DNA of 64,000 nucleotides from Plecoglossus altivelis (GCA_036571765.1 BROE01000002.1:981398-1045397); one strand, 5' to 3'. Numbered from the stretch's first letter, positions 1-39,839 are shown. The notes: a model not told the origin generated them from the sequence alone. Program-made: numbers and translations.

Positions 1-150
1 GTGTGGCATGTGTGTGGGGTGTTTGTGTTTGTGTGTGTGTGTGTGTGGTGTGGTGTGTGTGTGGGGGGGTGGTGTGGCATGTGTGTGGGGTGTTTGTGTT
101 TGTGTGTGTGTGTGTGTGGTGTGGTGTGTGTGTGGGGGGGGGTGGTGTGG

Positions 151-185
<35 letters not shown>

Positions 186-228
186 TGTGGTGTGGTGTGT
201 GTGTGGGGTGTTTGTGTTTGTGTTATGG
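1..228. repeat. (GT)n-rich simple repeat with G runs
   Basis: Almost pure GT dinucleotides, interrupted by GTTTGTGTTTG and poly-G segments in three higher-order copies of about 80 bp. It lies in the intron before the first visible Galpha exon. It is followed at 255-445 by a (CTCTCACCCT)n-like pyrimidine tract that runs into the acceptor at 450. Confidence 0.95.
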
Positions 229-450
229 TTCTAGACATGAGGCATTGGCCCACTCCTTTAATCCCTCCTGCATTCACCCTCTCACTCTCTCATCCCCACG
301 CTCTCACCCTCTAACTATCTCACCCTTTTATCCTCTCACCCCTCACCCTCTAATTCCATCACCCCTCTCACTCTCTTATCCCCCCACACTCTCATCCTCT
401 CACTCTCTCACCCACTCATCCTCTCACCCCCTCACCCTCTTATCCCCCAG

Positions 451-28110
<27,660 letters not shown>

Positions 28111-28156
28111 CGGAAGCCTGGGTAAGAACGCGGGTTGGAATCCGTGCGGTTAGAAC

Positions 28157-28319
28157 ACGTCACGTCAAACGTCGACAATCGATCTCCGAACGCGATGTAA
28201 CTTCCTGCAAAGTGAGTCAGTCGGTGTTCTGATTGGTCCTGCTTGTTGTTTAGATGTTGTTCCTGGACAGGATCGAACTGCTTCTGGAGAGAAGAGACAC
28301 CGTCTACTCTTGTCTTTGA
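28157..28319 (+). pseudogene. Decayed duplicate of the Galpha NKID exon
   Basis: Downstream of the gnav1 stop, this stretch matches 26783-26935: shared intron block with CTTCCTGCAAAGTGAGTCAG and CTGATTGGTCCTGCTTGTTG, the acceptor TTTAG at 28249-28253, then an exon-like frame MLFLDRIELLLE. The NKID motif has become DRIE. The frame stops at 28317-28319. Confidence 0.85.
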
Positions 28320-28347
28320 CGGTTCCTGCTGCTTGGCTTTTGACGCC

Positions 28348-28422
28348 GTCTGGAATCTCTAGTTCAAAAGGAACATTCTAGAACCGGAATCTCTAGTTCA
28401 AAAGGAACATTCTAGAACCCTC
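28348..28422. repeat. Two direct copies of a 34-bp unit
   Basis: GGAATCTCTAGTTCAAAAGG then AACATTCTAGAACC, twice in tandem. Confidence 0.9.
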
Positions 28423-28506
28423 CGCAGGGCGCTTGAGATTTCTGTTGTGTCAACAACCGCAAGAACCAGATTTCATTGTTTACTTTACTGCGCACTTTGA
28501 CAATGT

Positions 28507-28718
28507 GTGTGTGTGTGTGTGGTGTTGGTGGCGGGGGGAAGAGTGTGTGTATGCTGTCTGAAGACGAGTGGCGAGACAGCGCTGTATGTGGCTGGATGTC
28601 GTGGGGAGGGAGGGGTAAAGTGTGTAGTGTCTAGACAGTGTGAGAAGTGTGTGTTGACTATGGGGCCTGATACGTGGTGTGTGTTGTTTGTGTGCGGGAG
28701 GAGGAGAGTGTGTGTGTG

Positions 28719-28783
<65 letters not shown>

Positions 28784-28918
28784 GTGTGTGGAGGGGGGTC
28801 GGAGAGGAGGGAGAAGGATGTATGGCTTCGCTGTGGCTGGTAGTTTAGCAGTGGGTGCTGCGTTCATCCTTCATTACGCAGTATTTCCTCTCAATTTATG
28901 CTATGTGTTGTGGTTGTG

Positions 28919-28963
<45 letters not shown>

Positions 28964-28965
28964 AT
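28507..28965. repeat. (GT)n tracts between gnav1 and npb
   Basis: GT-rich 28507-28560, pure GT 28709-28782 and 28919-28962, with GAGGGGGGTCGGAGAGGAGG between. No gene. Confidence 0.93.
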
Positions 28966-28969
28966 GCCA

Positions 28970-30122
28970 GGATGAGCTAGATTAGAAGAACACAGGTTTT
29001 TGTTGCCAACCTCATATAACCTTATACCAACATCCTTTTCTTGTAGTTATCGTTCTGTTGCTGTCTCTCTTCTCATCTTTCTTCTTTCTCCCTCCTTACT
29101 GACTCCTATCACGGTTATAGTCACGACCAAAACACACACAGAGATACGATCACGTCCTTTTCTGAGAGGTGAGGAGTGTCTTAGGGTGAGATTTCAACTT
29201 CCGCAGATCGATTCTCGGATCTCGCTGACGTCTGGCGGAAGGATTCAATGTGAACAGGTGAAACGCCAGATTTAAAAGAAAAGAAAAGAAAAAAACAGAT
29301 GTACAGATCAAGTGCCTTGTATGATTCTTTCTTTTTTACCATAGTCCTTTGTGTTACAATGTTATTTAATTGCTATTTTACGGGATAATTTTAGCAGCAT
29401 ATTGTTATCGAGTTTTTAAACTGTTTAATCTTGTCGTGATGATGAACGTGTATGGCTATTCCAGTTAATATTGTGACAATATGAAGGCGTTCATACTACG
29501 TGCCTTTGGGAAAGGTGTTGTCTATGCACTAATTATATTAAAAGTTGTTTCGTGTGGTTTGGAGATTAGTTGATTAAAATATGCATTGTTATTTATTTGC
29601 TACCAAGGACAAACCTTCCACTCAGTGGGAAAGGCGATGTGAAATCCTTTACATTTCAACGGTTATAGCTCCTTTATTTATTTTTTGACAGGACAATAAT
29701 GGTCACCAAAGTTCATAGTATTTGTTCATTTTTAATAGATAAAATAAATAAAAGTACTTTAAATGCTGCATAGCAGTCAACAATTTATAGACAGTACATT
29801 TTGCAACTTGGGAGACTATTAACTACAGGTGAGGAATCGGCAACGGCATGGATAAGTGATTTATAAGTGAAAACGAAAATGAACACAAACTCTCACACCG
29901 CACTGTAAATTTTTGGTTGGTTTCCCTTTTTTTCTTTTCTTTTATACGCAGTTTAACACACAAGGATCTTCACATCGCTTTGAAAATGAGAGAAAGGACA
30001 TTCAACGTCATTAACGGTCCATTATCAACGTTTCTTTAAACTTCTCGCGGGCGTAGAACTCTCCTGTTTAGGCGGGAGAATAATCTTGTCCCTCGCGGGC
30101 GCCTGCCAGCTCGCCTCAGGGC
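28970..30122. other. Intergenic: gnav1 3' flank and npb 3' flank
   Basis: Mostly unique, AT-rich DNA. TTTATTTATT at 29673-29684 reads AATAAATAAA on the minus strand, about 440 bp past the npb stop, a possible poly(A) signal for npb. No further gene seen. Confidence 0.5.
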
Positions 30123-31066
30123 TCACGCGGCCAGGCAGTCCAGCGAGTCAAGGGTGAGGAAGACGTCCGCGCTGCACCGGAACGTGCCTGTACCGTCCCG
30201 GAGAATCTCGCAGCTCTTCAAGTTGGGAGAGATGTCTTTCACACAGATAGCCTGCAGCAAAACGGAGACATACCGGAGGTATTAAAAAAAACATCGTTAT
30301 TCTATTGGATATCCAAAATCATATATTTATAATATTTGTCTTATTCATTTAATCGTAAATGTGCCTTAAGACAAGTTTAAAAGTCTCAAATCTATATTTT
30401 TTTTGTGCCATTTTTTATATAAGACTTGAAACATTTTAAATGTATGTTTCTACAACGCTATAATTCTGCACGTTGAAAAGTTAAAATCAGCTAATCCCCT
30501 TTTTACGCACGAGATGAGTAGCTCGAGCTCGAGCTTTCATCTCAGTTGTGACTGTTACCTTGTCTAATACCATGAAGACTAAACTATGCCCGCAGCCCTA
30601 TGTTGTAGTTTGAGGATTTAGTTTTATGCAGGAAAACTATTAACTTCATAAAACTAGGATAAAGGGTTTCTTTGCACCGTGGTCGGTGAAACTCCTGGAG
30701 CGTCTTTTAACTTTTCTCTTTAAAAAAAAAAAAACGTTAAACTTTTAAGGTTTAAACGTAGTGTTCTAACAGACGTTTCTTTTTACACTCTAAGACACTC
30801 ACCATATTTTTGAGAACCGGAGTTTGACGACTGCCTTCATTGATCACGTTGTTCCCGATTGTCTCTCCGCTGTCCATCACCGTCTCCTCAGACTCGGATC
30901 TCCGGGCGTAGGGTGACCTACGGATACCGGAGAGCAATCCCGAGGCTCTTCCGACCGAGTAGTAGCTCGGGCCGGTCGACTGCTTGTACCAAGCCTCGAT
31001 AGGATGGCACGAGATGAGCACTGAGACGCAGACGCACACCACGGCAAATTTAACGGACCTTTCCAT
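30123..31066 (-). CDS. npb: Neuropeptide B precursor
   Basis: Secreted prepropeptide whose product activates NPBW receptors (feeding, stress, hormone release). Two exons: 31066-30803 (88 codons, donor GTGAGT) and 30251-30123 (42 codons plus TGA, acceptor TTGCTGCAG), joining in phase 0; 130 aa, intact. Residues 1-25 are a hydrophobic signal peptide ([20 protein letters not shown]...). Residues 26-54 are the mature peptide, WYKQ...[13 protein letters not shown]...RSPYA, followed by Arg-Arg for convertase cleavage. The 29-residue length fits NPB-29 rather than NPW. Exon 2 encodes the conserved propeptide tail with Cys and ending [10 protein letters not shown] start at the Met before the signal peptide; an in-frame Met lies 6 codons upstream (31084). 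TATA box at 31233-31241. Confidence 0.95.
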
Positions 31067-31232
31067 CACGGTATCTCGTGGCACTTTTACGCAGAGGTGT
31101 GGAGAGGTATTCTCCTGCAGTTAGTTGGCTCGTTCTTGATTCCTCTTTTTTTGTTGTTGTTGTTGCGTTGACGTCTCGAGCAAAGTCTCGCTCTTGGTCG
31201 ATGTGTTTTGAGTGTTCCAGAAAGTTGCCGCT

Positions 31233-31241
31233 CTTTATATA
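31233..31241 (-). promoter_or_regulatory. npb: npb TATA box
   Basis: TATATAAAG on the minus strand, 167 bp upstream of the chosen start codon, inside a unique GC-balanced region. Transcription would be expected to start near 31205-31210. Confidence 0.75.
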
Positions 31242-31499
31242 GGCGTTCCGAGCCGCGCGATCATGACCCTCGACGTTCGTCAATCTAGATCAGAAGGGGC
31301 TGGATGATTCATCCGTGCGCACGCAGAGGAAAAATCCAATCCAATCCTGATTCTTTCTCTGTCACTCAAGTTTGGAAAGGTGGGGGTACGAATGCGGGTC
31401 ATTAGAGGGGTCCTTTTGGACACGAACGTCATCTTCGAAGAGAGAAAAAAAAACCCCCCACCAAAACTCAAGGTAGAAAAAAAACAAAACTTCATCTAG

Positions 31500-32560
31500 C
31501 CTAACGACGACCTCAACTAGAAACTAGCTGGCTGTAACTACGTCATTCAGGAGATCTCCAGGGAGAAAGGTGACACTGGCTGTTTAGAGACTCGGCTGTG
31601 GGCAACACGGACTTTACGCACACCTACATTGATCTGACGAGATTCACTGGGTTTTAAAAAATTCTCGGATTGTGTCTAACAATCTGTATATAGACAACGG
31701 CAATATTGCACGTTATTTCATTTTATTTCAATGTTTGCATATTATTGGACAAGACTTCAGTACTTTCTATCTACAATAGTTTTATCTTATTTTTTTCTGC
31801 TCATCGAATGCACTAACACACGTCAACCAATACCTTGTTTGTGTAAAATGATTTGACAGTAGACTTAAACCAGATTTGAATATGTAGATCAAACAAACCG
31901 TGTATCTTAAATCTTAAATAATCTATTCAGAAATTCCATCAACGGTAGCAACCAGTCGTTTCGTTTTGAAACATAAAGAGATTCGTAGTTTCCGCTTCGT
32001 TTTGACGGTTGAAACGGTTTTTAAACTAGAGAAACTAGTAGAAACGTTTGGTAGATAACATAAACCGGATGTGTTTAGAAGACAAAACGAGAGGATACTT
32101 ACCTTATTTCTAACTTTACCTTCACTACTTCATAACTGTTGGTTGTAAAAGAAGGAACAATTTCAATAAATTCGCTACTGGAGAATAAGAACTTGCTCAG
32201 TAATCTTTGGCGCGGGAATACAGGAAACTTTCACCTACTTTTAAAATCTATATTTTACTTAATACGCACAGGAATCCCATGTTCCTTTATGTTTATGAAA
32301 GTTTAGGGAGACATGGCTAGTCACTCATGAAAATACAGATAATGACACGGAATCAAAAGCCATTTACAATAGAAGTATAGACAGTTTATTAAATACACAA
32401 AATGCGTCATTACCTATGAATTTTGATTAAATCAAGGCACGTGATTGGCTTGAAAGAACACAATGACGAAATGGTTTAAAAAAAAACGACAACAATAATA
32501 TAAGCAACAGGTTTAGGACTACGTCAAAGTCTGGATGAAGACCCACTGCTCACAAAATCA
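31500..32560. other. Intergenic npb-sgsh
   Basis: AT-rich unique DNA, no open frame with recognisable content. TTTATT at 32385-32390 gives AATAAA on the minus strand about 520 bp beyond the sgsh stop, a candidate sgsh poly(A) signal. Part of this may be npb upstream regulatory DNA. Confidence 0.5.
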
Positions 32561-32907
32561 GTTATTGTGGTCGACTTGTGGTCAGAACCTGTAGTGTGGT
32601 GGGACTCTCCACAGAATCAGATCACCTTTTTCAAGCCGTTTGTCTTTGTGTTGAGGTCAAATCCAGAAATCCAGTCTCTCTGCGCTGGCCTCTTGCTGAC
32701 GAGACTAGACGATGGGCTGTTGGTCATTTTCCTGCTACAATGTTCAGGTTACAAAGCATTTAAACCCAACACACAACCCAACCGTGATCAAGTTGTTGCT
32801 CCAAATCCCATCCAATCAGACATCCCGACACAGCCCGATCAACCAGGACCATCTTGCCCCGTCCAATCAGAGTCCTCGACACACACGGGCCATCGTCTCC
32901 CCTCCAA

Positions 32908-35900
32908 TCAGAGGTCGTTGTGGAGCGGTCTGCATCTGGGTTCCATCTTGTCCTCTAGGACTTGGTCGGGGCCACACACCCAGGGATCCCCTGTACCCCA
33001 CTGCCATTTCTCCAGACCCCCCCGCAGGGCCTCCAGAACGGGCCCGAGGGCCGGGTCAGACACCCGGTTCCGAGTCTCTTCAGGGTCGTCGCGTCGGTCG
33101 TACAGCTCCCAGCGGATTGCGGGAGGACCTGTAGTTACTGGTCCAGGGTCTTGAACCAGCCGGTGGAACGACCCGACACGGTGCGGTTCAGGAGGTCCTG
33201 AGGATGGGCGTAGGGGAGAGGGTGGGGGAGGGGGTGGAGAGACGTGGAGGGAGGAGAGGAGAGGTGTGTCAGAGGGGAGAGGGGGTGTGGAAGGGAGGAG
33301 AGGAGAGGTGGAGGGGGGGGAGGATGGGTGGAGGGAGGGAGAGTGAGGAAAGGAGAGTGGCGGGGGGAGGAGAGGTGGGGGGATGAGGAGAGGTGGAACA
33401 GGAGGAGGGTGAAGAAAGGATGAGGGGGAGGGATTGAGAGGAGGGGGAAGTTAGTGGGGAGTGGAGGTTAGCTGCTCTCAATAGCTGCCTGTGTGTGTGC
33501 TTGCTTGTTTGTGTTAGTGTGTGTGAGAGAGAAAAAGAGTGTGTGTGTGTGAGGTTGTTTAACTGGAAGTAGGAGACCACATACAAATCCTGTCGTCTAT
33601 CATGGGGAAGGGCATGCGGTTAGTTTTATATTATGTGCGGAGCAGCCGGTACGCCCCCTGCTGGAATGAGAGCGAGATTAGTGGTGGCGTTCGTGGTAAC
33701 CCTGGTGTGGGGGAGAGGGGGAGGGGAGGTGGAGGAGGGGAAGGGAGGGAGGGGAGGGAAGGAGAGGGGGAAAAAAAGAGAAAAAAAAGAGAGAGAGGGA
33801 AGGGAGAGGGAGGGGGGGGGGGAGGGAGGAGGCAGGGGTGTTAAGGTGGGAGGCAGAGGGAGGGGAGAGCACGTTGGGAAGAAGGGAGACTCGGGGAGGG
33901 GAGAGAGGTTGGAGGGGAGGGAGGTGGGAGGGGAAGGGAGGGAGGCGGGGGGAGGGGAAGGGAGAGAGGGGAAGGGAGGGAGGGGGGAGGGGAAGGGAGG
34001 GAGGGGAAGGGAAGGAGGGGGGAGCAGAAGAGATTAAAAAAGCTTATCACAGCCTATAATTTCTATAGAAGGAAGAACAGTCTTTTATACATGTATAATT
34101 GTAATTCATAAATACCGCAACACACACATAAGCACACTACAAAACACACAGATAAGCACACTACAAACACACACATATGCACAAACACACACATATGCAC
34201 ACTACAAACACACACATATGCACAAACACACACATATGCACAAACACATATATATATACACAAACACACACACTACAAACACACACACATATGCACACTA
34301 CAAACACGCACATATGCACAAACACACACATATGCACCCTACAAACACACACACTACAAACACACACACTACAAACACACACCTCGTGCAGGCTCTGACT
34401 GGAGTACACAGTGTTCCAGGAAGTGGGTTCGGTGACGAGGGCGGGGAGGAGAGACCGTCCGCTGAGCATAACAGGCGTAGACGGTGTACCGGGCAGTCGG
34501 TAAGATGGATACGGAACAGAGAACCAGTCTAGGATGGTGGGGGTGATGTCTGAGAAGGAACTCAGGCAGAGAGCAGGGAAGCTAGTTGAGTGGGGAGGTC
34601 AGTCAGTCATTTTAACAGCATTGTGTCTCCCTTGGTTGGTAACTATTAGTAGCACTGTGTCTCCCTCTGGTGGTAACTTAGTGTTATTACAGCCTGGGAA
34701 TATGGAGGAACTCATGAGTGTCCATTTTATTACTCTCTGTGTCACTTTGTCTGTCTCTCTCTCTCTCTGTGTCACTCTGTCTGTCTGTATCCCTGTCTCT
34801 CTCTCTGCCTGTCTCTCTCTCTCTGTGTCACTCTGTCTGTCTGTCTCCTTGTCTCTCTCTGTCACTCTGTCTGTCTGTCTACCTGTCTCTCTCTCTCTGT
34901 CTGTCTGTCTGTCTGTGTGTGTCTCTCCTCACAGTCATTTTCTCCAATCCATTCTTTTCATCTTTTCCTCTTTTTCGTCCCCCCTCCACCTCACCTCCCT
35001 CCCTCCCTCCCCCCTCCACCTCACCTCCCTCCCCCCTCCCTTTCTCTCCCCCCTTCTCACCCAGTAGGCTGACGTAGGCCTGGCTGTTCTGCCCCCACCG
35101 TTCCGTGTGTTCCGGCGAGGAGACCAGCATGGGTTCCGCGGTTCCAGAGTGGTACAGGTTGGTTCTGCCGTTGGGGAAGGGGATGCCATTATCAGAGCTG
35201 TAGATGACTAGAGTATCGTTCTCATAGCCCGCCTCCCTCAGTTCCTGCAGGACCAGGCCAATACCTGGGGGAGGAGGGAGAGGGGGAGGGGGAGAGGGTG
35301 AGGGGGAGTGTGAGAGGGAATGAGAGGAGAGAGGTGAGGAGCGGAGAGGGGAGAGGTTGTGGAGAGGGAGAGAAGGGGGGAGAGGGAGAGGGAGAGCGGG
35401 AGGGGAGAGGGAGGCGAGTGGGAGAGGGGTGGAGAGAAGCGGAGAGAGAGAGGGAGGAGGCGAGAGGAGGGAGTGCGGGAGGAGGGAGAGGGGAAGGAGG
35501 GGGAGGGGGAGTCTTTGTTACGAGTGTAGGTCTGGTTTACCCTGTGAACAAATGAGGGAAGTGTGTGTGTGATTGTGTGGGGGTGTGTGTATGTGTTGTG
35601 TGTGTGTATGCGTGTGTGTGTATGCGTGGTGTGTGTTGTATGGATGTGTTGTTGTGTAGCGTGTGTTGTGTGCCTCACCCTGGTCCAGCCTGCTCACAGT
35701 AGTGTACTGGGCAGCGATGTCAGCCCGCGCCGTGGGTGTGTCGGGAACGAAGTAAGGGACCTGCCAGGTGCGTAGAGGGGAGGAGCCACCAGAGCATGTT
35801 TCTATTGTCCTTGTTTCAATAAGTGTTATTATTCGTAGGTCAAAGTTCACAGTTGATAGGCCACATTGTACAGGTGATGGTTGACAGGTGATATTGGTCA

Positions 35901-38900
35901 GGGATCATGGTCCTCATCTCACCTGGACCTGCTCAGGTGTGTAATATTCCGGTTTCCAGTCCGGAATTCTACCCATCCCGGTGTCGCCGTTGCCAAACTT
36001 CTCACAGAACGCTCCGTACTGCGGCTGGGAGTGACCACACCGGTGCGTGTCGTGGAACGCCACGGGGAGGGAAAAGGAACGTCCTCTCCTCCCTTCTCCT
36101 ACCTTGGCCGTCTGCGTTGTAGAGACTTCGGTACCAGCGTTTGATTCGTGTGTGTGTTCGGCCCCTGCAGTACAGAGTTTTCTTCTTCTGATGTAGCGAA
36201 GTGGGGGTGTAGACTGGACCAGGGACCCACGTGCTTTCTTGCTCTTATACGTGAGGAGGGTTGGGAGGAGTGCAGGAGGAGTGGGAGAGGTGGAGGTAGG
36301 AGGAGGTGGGGGAGGTAGGAGGAGGTGGTAACATGGAGGAGAGGTGGGGAGGATGGTGAGGGAGGTGGGGGTGGGAGAGAGGAGGAGAGTGGGAGGGGTG
36401 GGGGAGGGGGGGGTGGAGGTGGAGAGAGGTGGAGGGGGGGGGGGGGAGGGAGGTAGGAGGGAGAGGGAGATGTTTTTTTTTTGTGTGTGGGGGGGGGGGA
36501 GGAGTGGAGGAGAGCGGAGGGGTGGGGACGAGGGAGGGGTGGGGGAGGTGGGAGGCAGGGGAGGGGTGGGTGGGGAGAGAGTCAGGGAGCGGAGGTGAGG
36601 GAGGTGGGGAGGGGAGAGGAGGAGGATGGAGGGAGAAGTGTGGAGGAAGGATAGAGGAGAGGAGGAGATGGAGGAGGGGAGGGAGGGGAGAAGAGGGCCG
36701 AACAAAAGAGTAAAAGAGAATACGAGGGAGACAGGCATTATTACAACTGTTTGTTTGTGACTGATAATCAAGTAATTAAGCCGGCGTTGGACTCAATCAC
36801 AGAAGGATGTGTGTGTGTGTTTACCTGTGCGTACGTTGGACTTGCTGAGTAGCAGAGGAAGACTCTGAACTCCCTCAAAGGAGTTGAAGTTATGGACTCC
36901 CTGGTGCAGACCGTACATGCCATTCTGGTGCTGCGGGCACACCACGCACGCACGCACAGAGAACAACGACAGAACACACACACACAGACAGATACACACC
37001 CACACACACAAGAGAACACACACACACACGACGCCGACGCACAGCTACTACACACACACACACACACACCAGACGCACAAGCACCCCACACACACGTGGT
37101 GTACCTAGGGACCTCAACAGGAGTGTGTTTTTGTGTGTGAGCGTGTTAGGTAGTGTGTGTGTTTCTGTGTGTATGTGGTTGTGTGTGTTGTGTTCTGTGT
37201 TTGTCTGTGTGGTCTGTGTGTGTGTGTGGTTCTGTCTGTGTGTGTGTTCTGTGTGTGTCTCTATGTGTTGTGAGTGTTCTTGTGTGTGTGTGTTGGTCTC
37301 TGTGTGTGTGTGTGTGCGTGCAGCCGTTCTGAGGGAGACAGACCGTTACCTGCGGCAGCCCGGTGAGAATGGTAGTCTCTGTGTGTGTGTGTTGTGTGTG
37401 TGTGTGTAGAGCAGTCGTTTTGTGTGTATGTGTATGCGTGTGTTTTGTGTGTGAGTCTGTGTGTGGGGTGTGTGTGCGTTGCAAGCCGTTCTGAGGGAGA
37501 CAGACCGTTACCTGCGGCAGCCCGGTGAGAATGCTAGTTCGTCTGTGTGTGTGTGTGTGCGTGCAGCCGTTCTGAGGGAGACAGACCGTTACCTGCGGCA
37601 GCCTGGTGAGAATTGGTAGTCTGTGTGTGTTTGTGTTGCGTGTTTGCGCCGTTTTGAGGGAGGACAGACGTTAACTGCGGCAGACCCGTGGAATGGTAGT
37701 CTCTTTGTGTTGTGTTGTTTTGCGTATGCAGCCGTCTTGAGGAGAGACAGTTACCTGCGGAGCCCGGTGAGATGGTAGTCGTGTGGTGTGTGTGTGTGTG
37801 CAGCCGTTCTGAGGGAGACAGACCGTTACCTGCGGCAGCCCGGTGAGAATGGTAGTCTGTGTGTGTTGTGTGTGTGTGCGTGCCAGCGTTTCTGGAGAGG
37901 AGACCGAGTTAGCTGCGGCAGCCCGGTGGAATGGTCGTCTCTGTGTGGTGTGTGATCGTGCAGCCGTTCTGGGGAGAAGACCGTTACTGCGGCGCCCGGA
38001 GTGAGAATGGTTCTAGTCTGGGTGTAGTGTGCGTGTGCGTGCAGCGTTCTGAGGGAGACAGCCGTTACTGCGGCGCCTTGGTGAGAATGGTGTCTGCTGT
38101 GTGTGTGTGTGTGTGTTGTGTCCTTGTGTGTGCAGCCAGTTCTGCGGGAGACGAACCGTTACCTGCGGAGCCCGTGAGTGTGTCTGTGTGTTATCTGTGT
38201 GTGTGTGTGTGCAGCCGTTCTGAGGGAGACAGACCGTTACCTGCGGCAGCCCGGTGAGAATGGTAGTCTCTGTGTGGTGTGTGTGGTGTTAGTGTATGTG
38301 TGTGTACATGAATGCATGTGTGTGTATGCACATGTATGTGTGTATGTGTATCTGTGTGTGTGTGTGGGTTGGTGCGTGCAAGCCGTTTGGGGGACAGAGC
38401 GTTACCTGCGGCACCCCGGTGGAGAATGGATAGTCTTGTGGGTGTGTGTGTGGTGGATGCAGCCGTTCTGAGGGAGACAGACCGTTACCTGCGGCAGCCC
38501 GGTGAGAATGGTAGAGTCTGGTGTGTGAATCTGTGTGTGTGTGCGTGGCAGCCGTTACATAGATGCGAGAGATTTTCTGAGGGAGACGCCTTACCTGCGG
38601 CAAGCCGTGAGGAATGGTGGTCTGTTGTGTGGTGGTTGCGTTGCAGCCGTTCTGAGGGAGGAGACCTTACTGCGGCAGACCGGTGAGAATTGGTGTCTCT
38701 GTGTGTGTGTAGTTGTGTGACTGTAGGTATGAGTGTATGTGCATGGCTGTGTGACTGTAGGTATGAATGTGTGTGTGTGTAGGGTGTCTGTGTGTGTGTG
38801 TGTGTGCGTGCACCGTTCTGAGGGAGCAGACGTTACCTGGCGGCGGGCCCGTGAGAATGTAGTTCTCTGGATGTAGTGTGTGTGTGTCTTGTGTGTGTGG

Positions 38901-39830
38901 GTCGTGCGGCCGTTCTGAGGGAGACAGACCGTTACCTGCGGCAGCCCGGTGAGAATGGTAGTCTGTGTGTATTGATATAGGTGTGATCTGTGTGTGTGTG
39001 CAGCCGTTCTGAGGGAGACAGACCGTTCCCTGCGGCAGCCCGGTGAGAATGGTAGCTCTTGTAGTGAAATTGTGTGTGTGCGGTGCAGCGTTATGATGGA
39101 GACAGACCGTTTTACTGCGGGCAGGCCGTGAGATGGTAGTTGTGTGTGTGTAACGAATGGAGAAGGAGGAGAGGTGTTGGGCGTGCAGCCGTTTCTGAGG
39201 AGACAGACCGTTACTGCGGCAGCCGGTGAGATGGTAGTCTGTGTGTGTCGTGTGTGGGCGTGCAGCGTTTGAGGGAGACAGACGCGTGACCTGCGGCAGC
39301 CCGGTGAGAATGGTAGAGCGGCTAGGAGAGCAGCTGCTAACGGACGTGAAGGCGTTCTGGAACAACAAGCTGCGTCGGGCCAGCGCGCGCAAGTGCGGGG
39401 TGCGGACCACCGAGTTGTTGTAGACTTCGGTTTCAAATCCAGCATCGTCCGCTTACGGGGGGAGGAGTGAGAGAGAGTAATAGAGAGTGACAGAGAGCGA
39501 AGAGAGATAAGAGAGAGGAGAGCGAGAAAGAGACGAGAGAGAAGGTGAGAAAGTGAGAGGAGAGATGAAAGGTGAGAGAGAGGAGAGGGGATAAGGGAGA
39601 AAGGCGAGAGAGAGAGAGAAGTGAGGGAGAGGAGAGAGAGGAGGCGTGAGAGGGCACCAGAACCACGACGAGTAGTTTTAGGGCGAAGGCGAATAGAGGT
39701 TGAACGGGCGATAGGGAAACGGGCAGCAACAATATTGAAACCTTGTACCTATTAATCAGAAAACGATTTCTCCTTCTTTGAACTTTCCTACGTAAGGCAC
39801 GATTGCGTAAGAAAACGCAAGAACACAAAC
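32908..39830 (-). CDS. sgsh: N-sulfoglucosamine sulfohydrolase (sulfamidase)
   Basis: Lysosomal sulfatase that removes N-linked sulfate from glucosamine at the end of heparan sulfate. Exons on the minus strand: probable exon 1 ending at 39657 (RPK..LLVVVL), 39451-39291, 36930-36825, about 36250-35923, 35760-35679, 35264-35061, about 34531-34383, about 33709-33555 and 33197-32908 (stop 32910-32908). Exon 2 has the sulfatase signature CSPSR; its Cys codon (39332-39330) becomes formylglycine. Other landmarks: [77 protein letters not shown], and C-terminus CRPLHNDL. The 39451, 36930, 35760 and 35264 exons are clean. Exons near 36200, 33650 and 33100 contain indels and stops (for example TAA at 33137-33135, and an extra base in the 7-C run at 33017-33023). 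These look like consensus errors, though decay cannot be excluded. Exon 1 and its start are uncertain. Confidence 0.92.
33204..34040. repeat. GA-rich tracts in sgsh introns
   Basis: GGGAGGGAGGGGAAGG on the plus strand (pyrimidine on the sgsh sense strand) at 33204-33450 and 33710-34030. They run into the acceptors of the last two exons. Confidence 0.92.
34118..34382. repeat. (ACACACTACAA)n / (CACATATGCACAA)n repeat at an sgsh donor
   Basis: AC-rich units ACACACATATGCACAAAC and ACACTACAAAC. On the sgsh strand this is GTGTGTTTGTAG starting directly at the donor at 34382. Confidence 0.9.
34735..35055. repeat. (TCTG)n and CCTCCCTCC pyrimidine tracts
   Basis: TCTGTCTCTCTC at 34735-34925, then CTCCCTCCC 34970-35058. 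On the sgsh strand the second part is a purine tract starting at donor GTGAGAAGG (35060). Confidence 0.9.
35266..35515. repeat. GA-rich tract upstream of an sgsh acceptor
   Basis: GGGGGAGAGGGAGAGG on plus. On the sense strand this is a long pyrimidine tract ending at CCCCAG (acceptor at 35265). Confidence 0.92.
36252..36715. repeat. GGAGGTGG/GGGAGG purine tract
   Basis: Imperfect GGAGGTGGGGGAGG repeat filling most of the sgsh intron between exons at 36250 and 36825; G runs up to about 12. Confidence 0.92.
37105..39290 (-). repeat. Donor-founded minisatellite in sgsh intron 2
   Basis: About 20 copies with a mean spacing near 95 bp. On the sense strand each contains ACCATTCTCACCGGGCTGCC, GCAG|GTAACGG and TCTGTCTCCCTCAGAACGGC, joined by (AC)n. 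The first part is the end of exon 2 (TILTGLPQ) with its donor. Copies lie near 37330, 37495, 37570, 37810, 38225, 38470, 38915, 39010 and so on; many between 37630 and 39250 are full of indels. GT-rich spacers fill the rest. Confidence 0.93.
39462..39650. repeat. (GA)n tract in sgsh intron 1
   Basis: GAGAGAGAGTAATAGAGAGTGACAG type purine strand, pyrimidine on the sense strand before the exon 2 acceptor. Confidence 0.9.
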
Positions 39831-39839
39831 CTGCGATGC

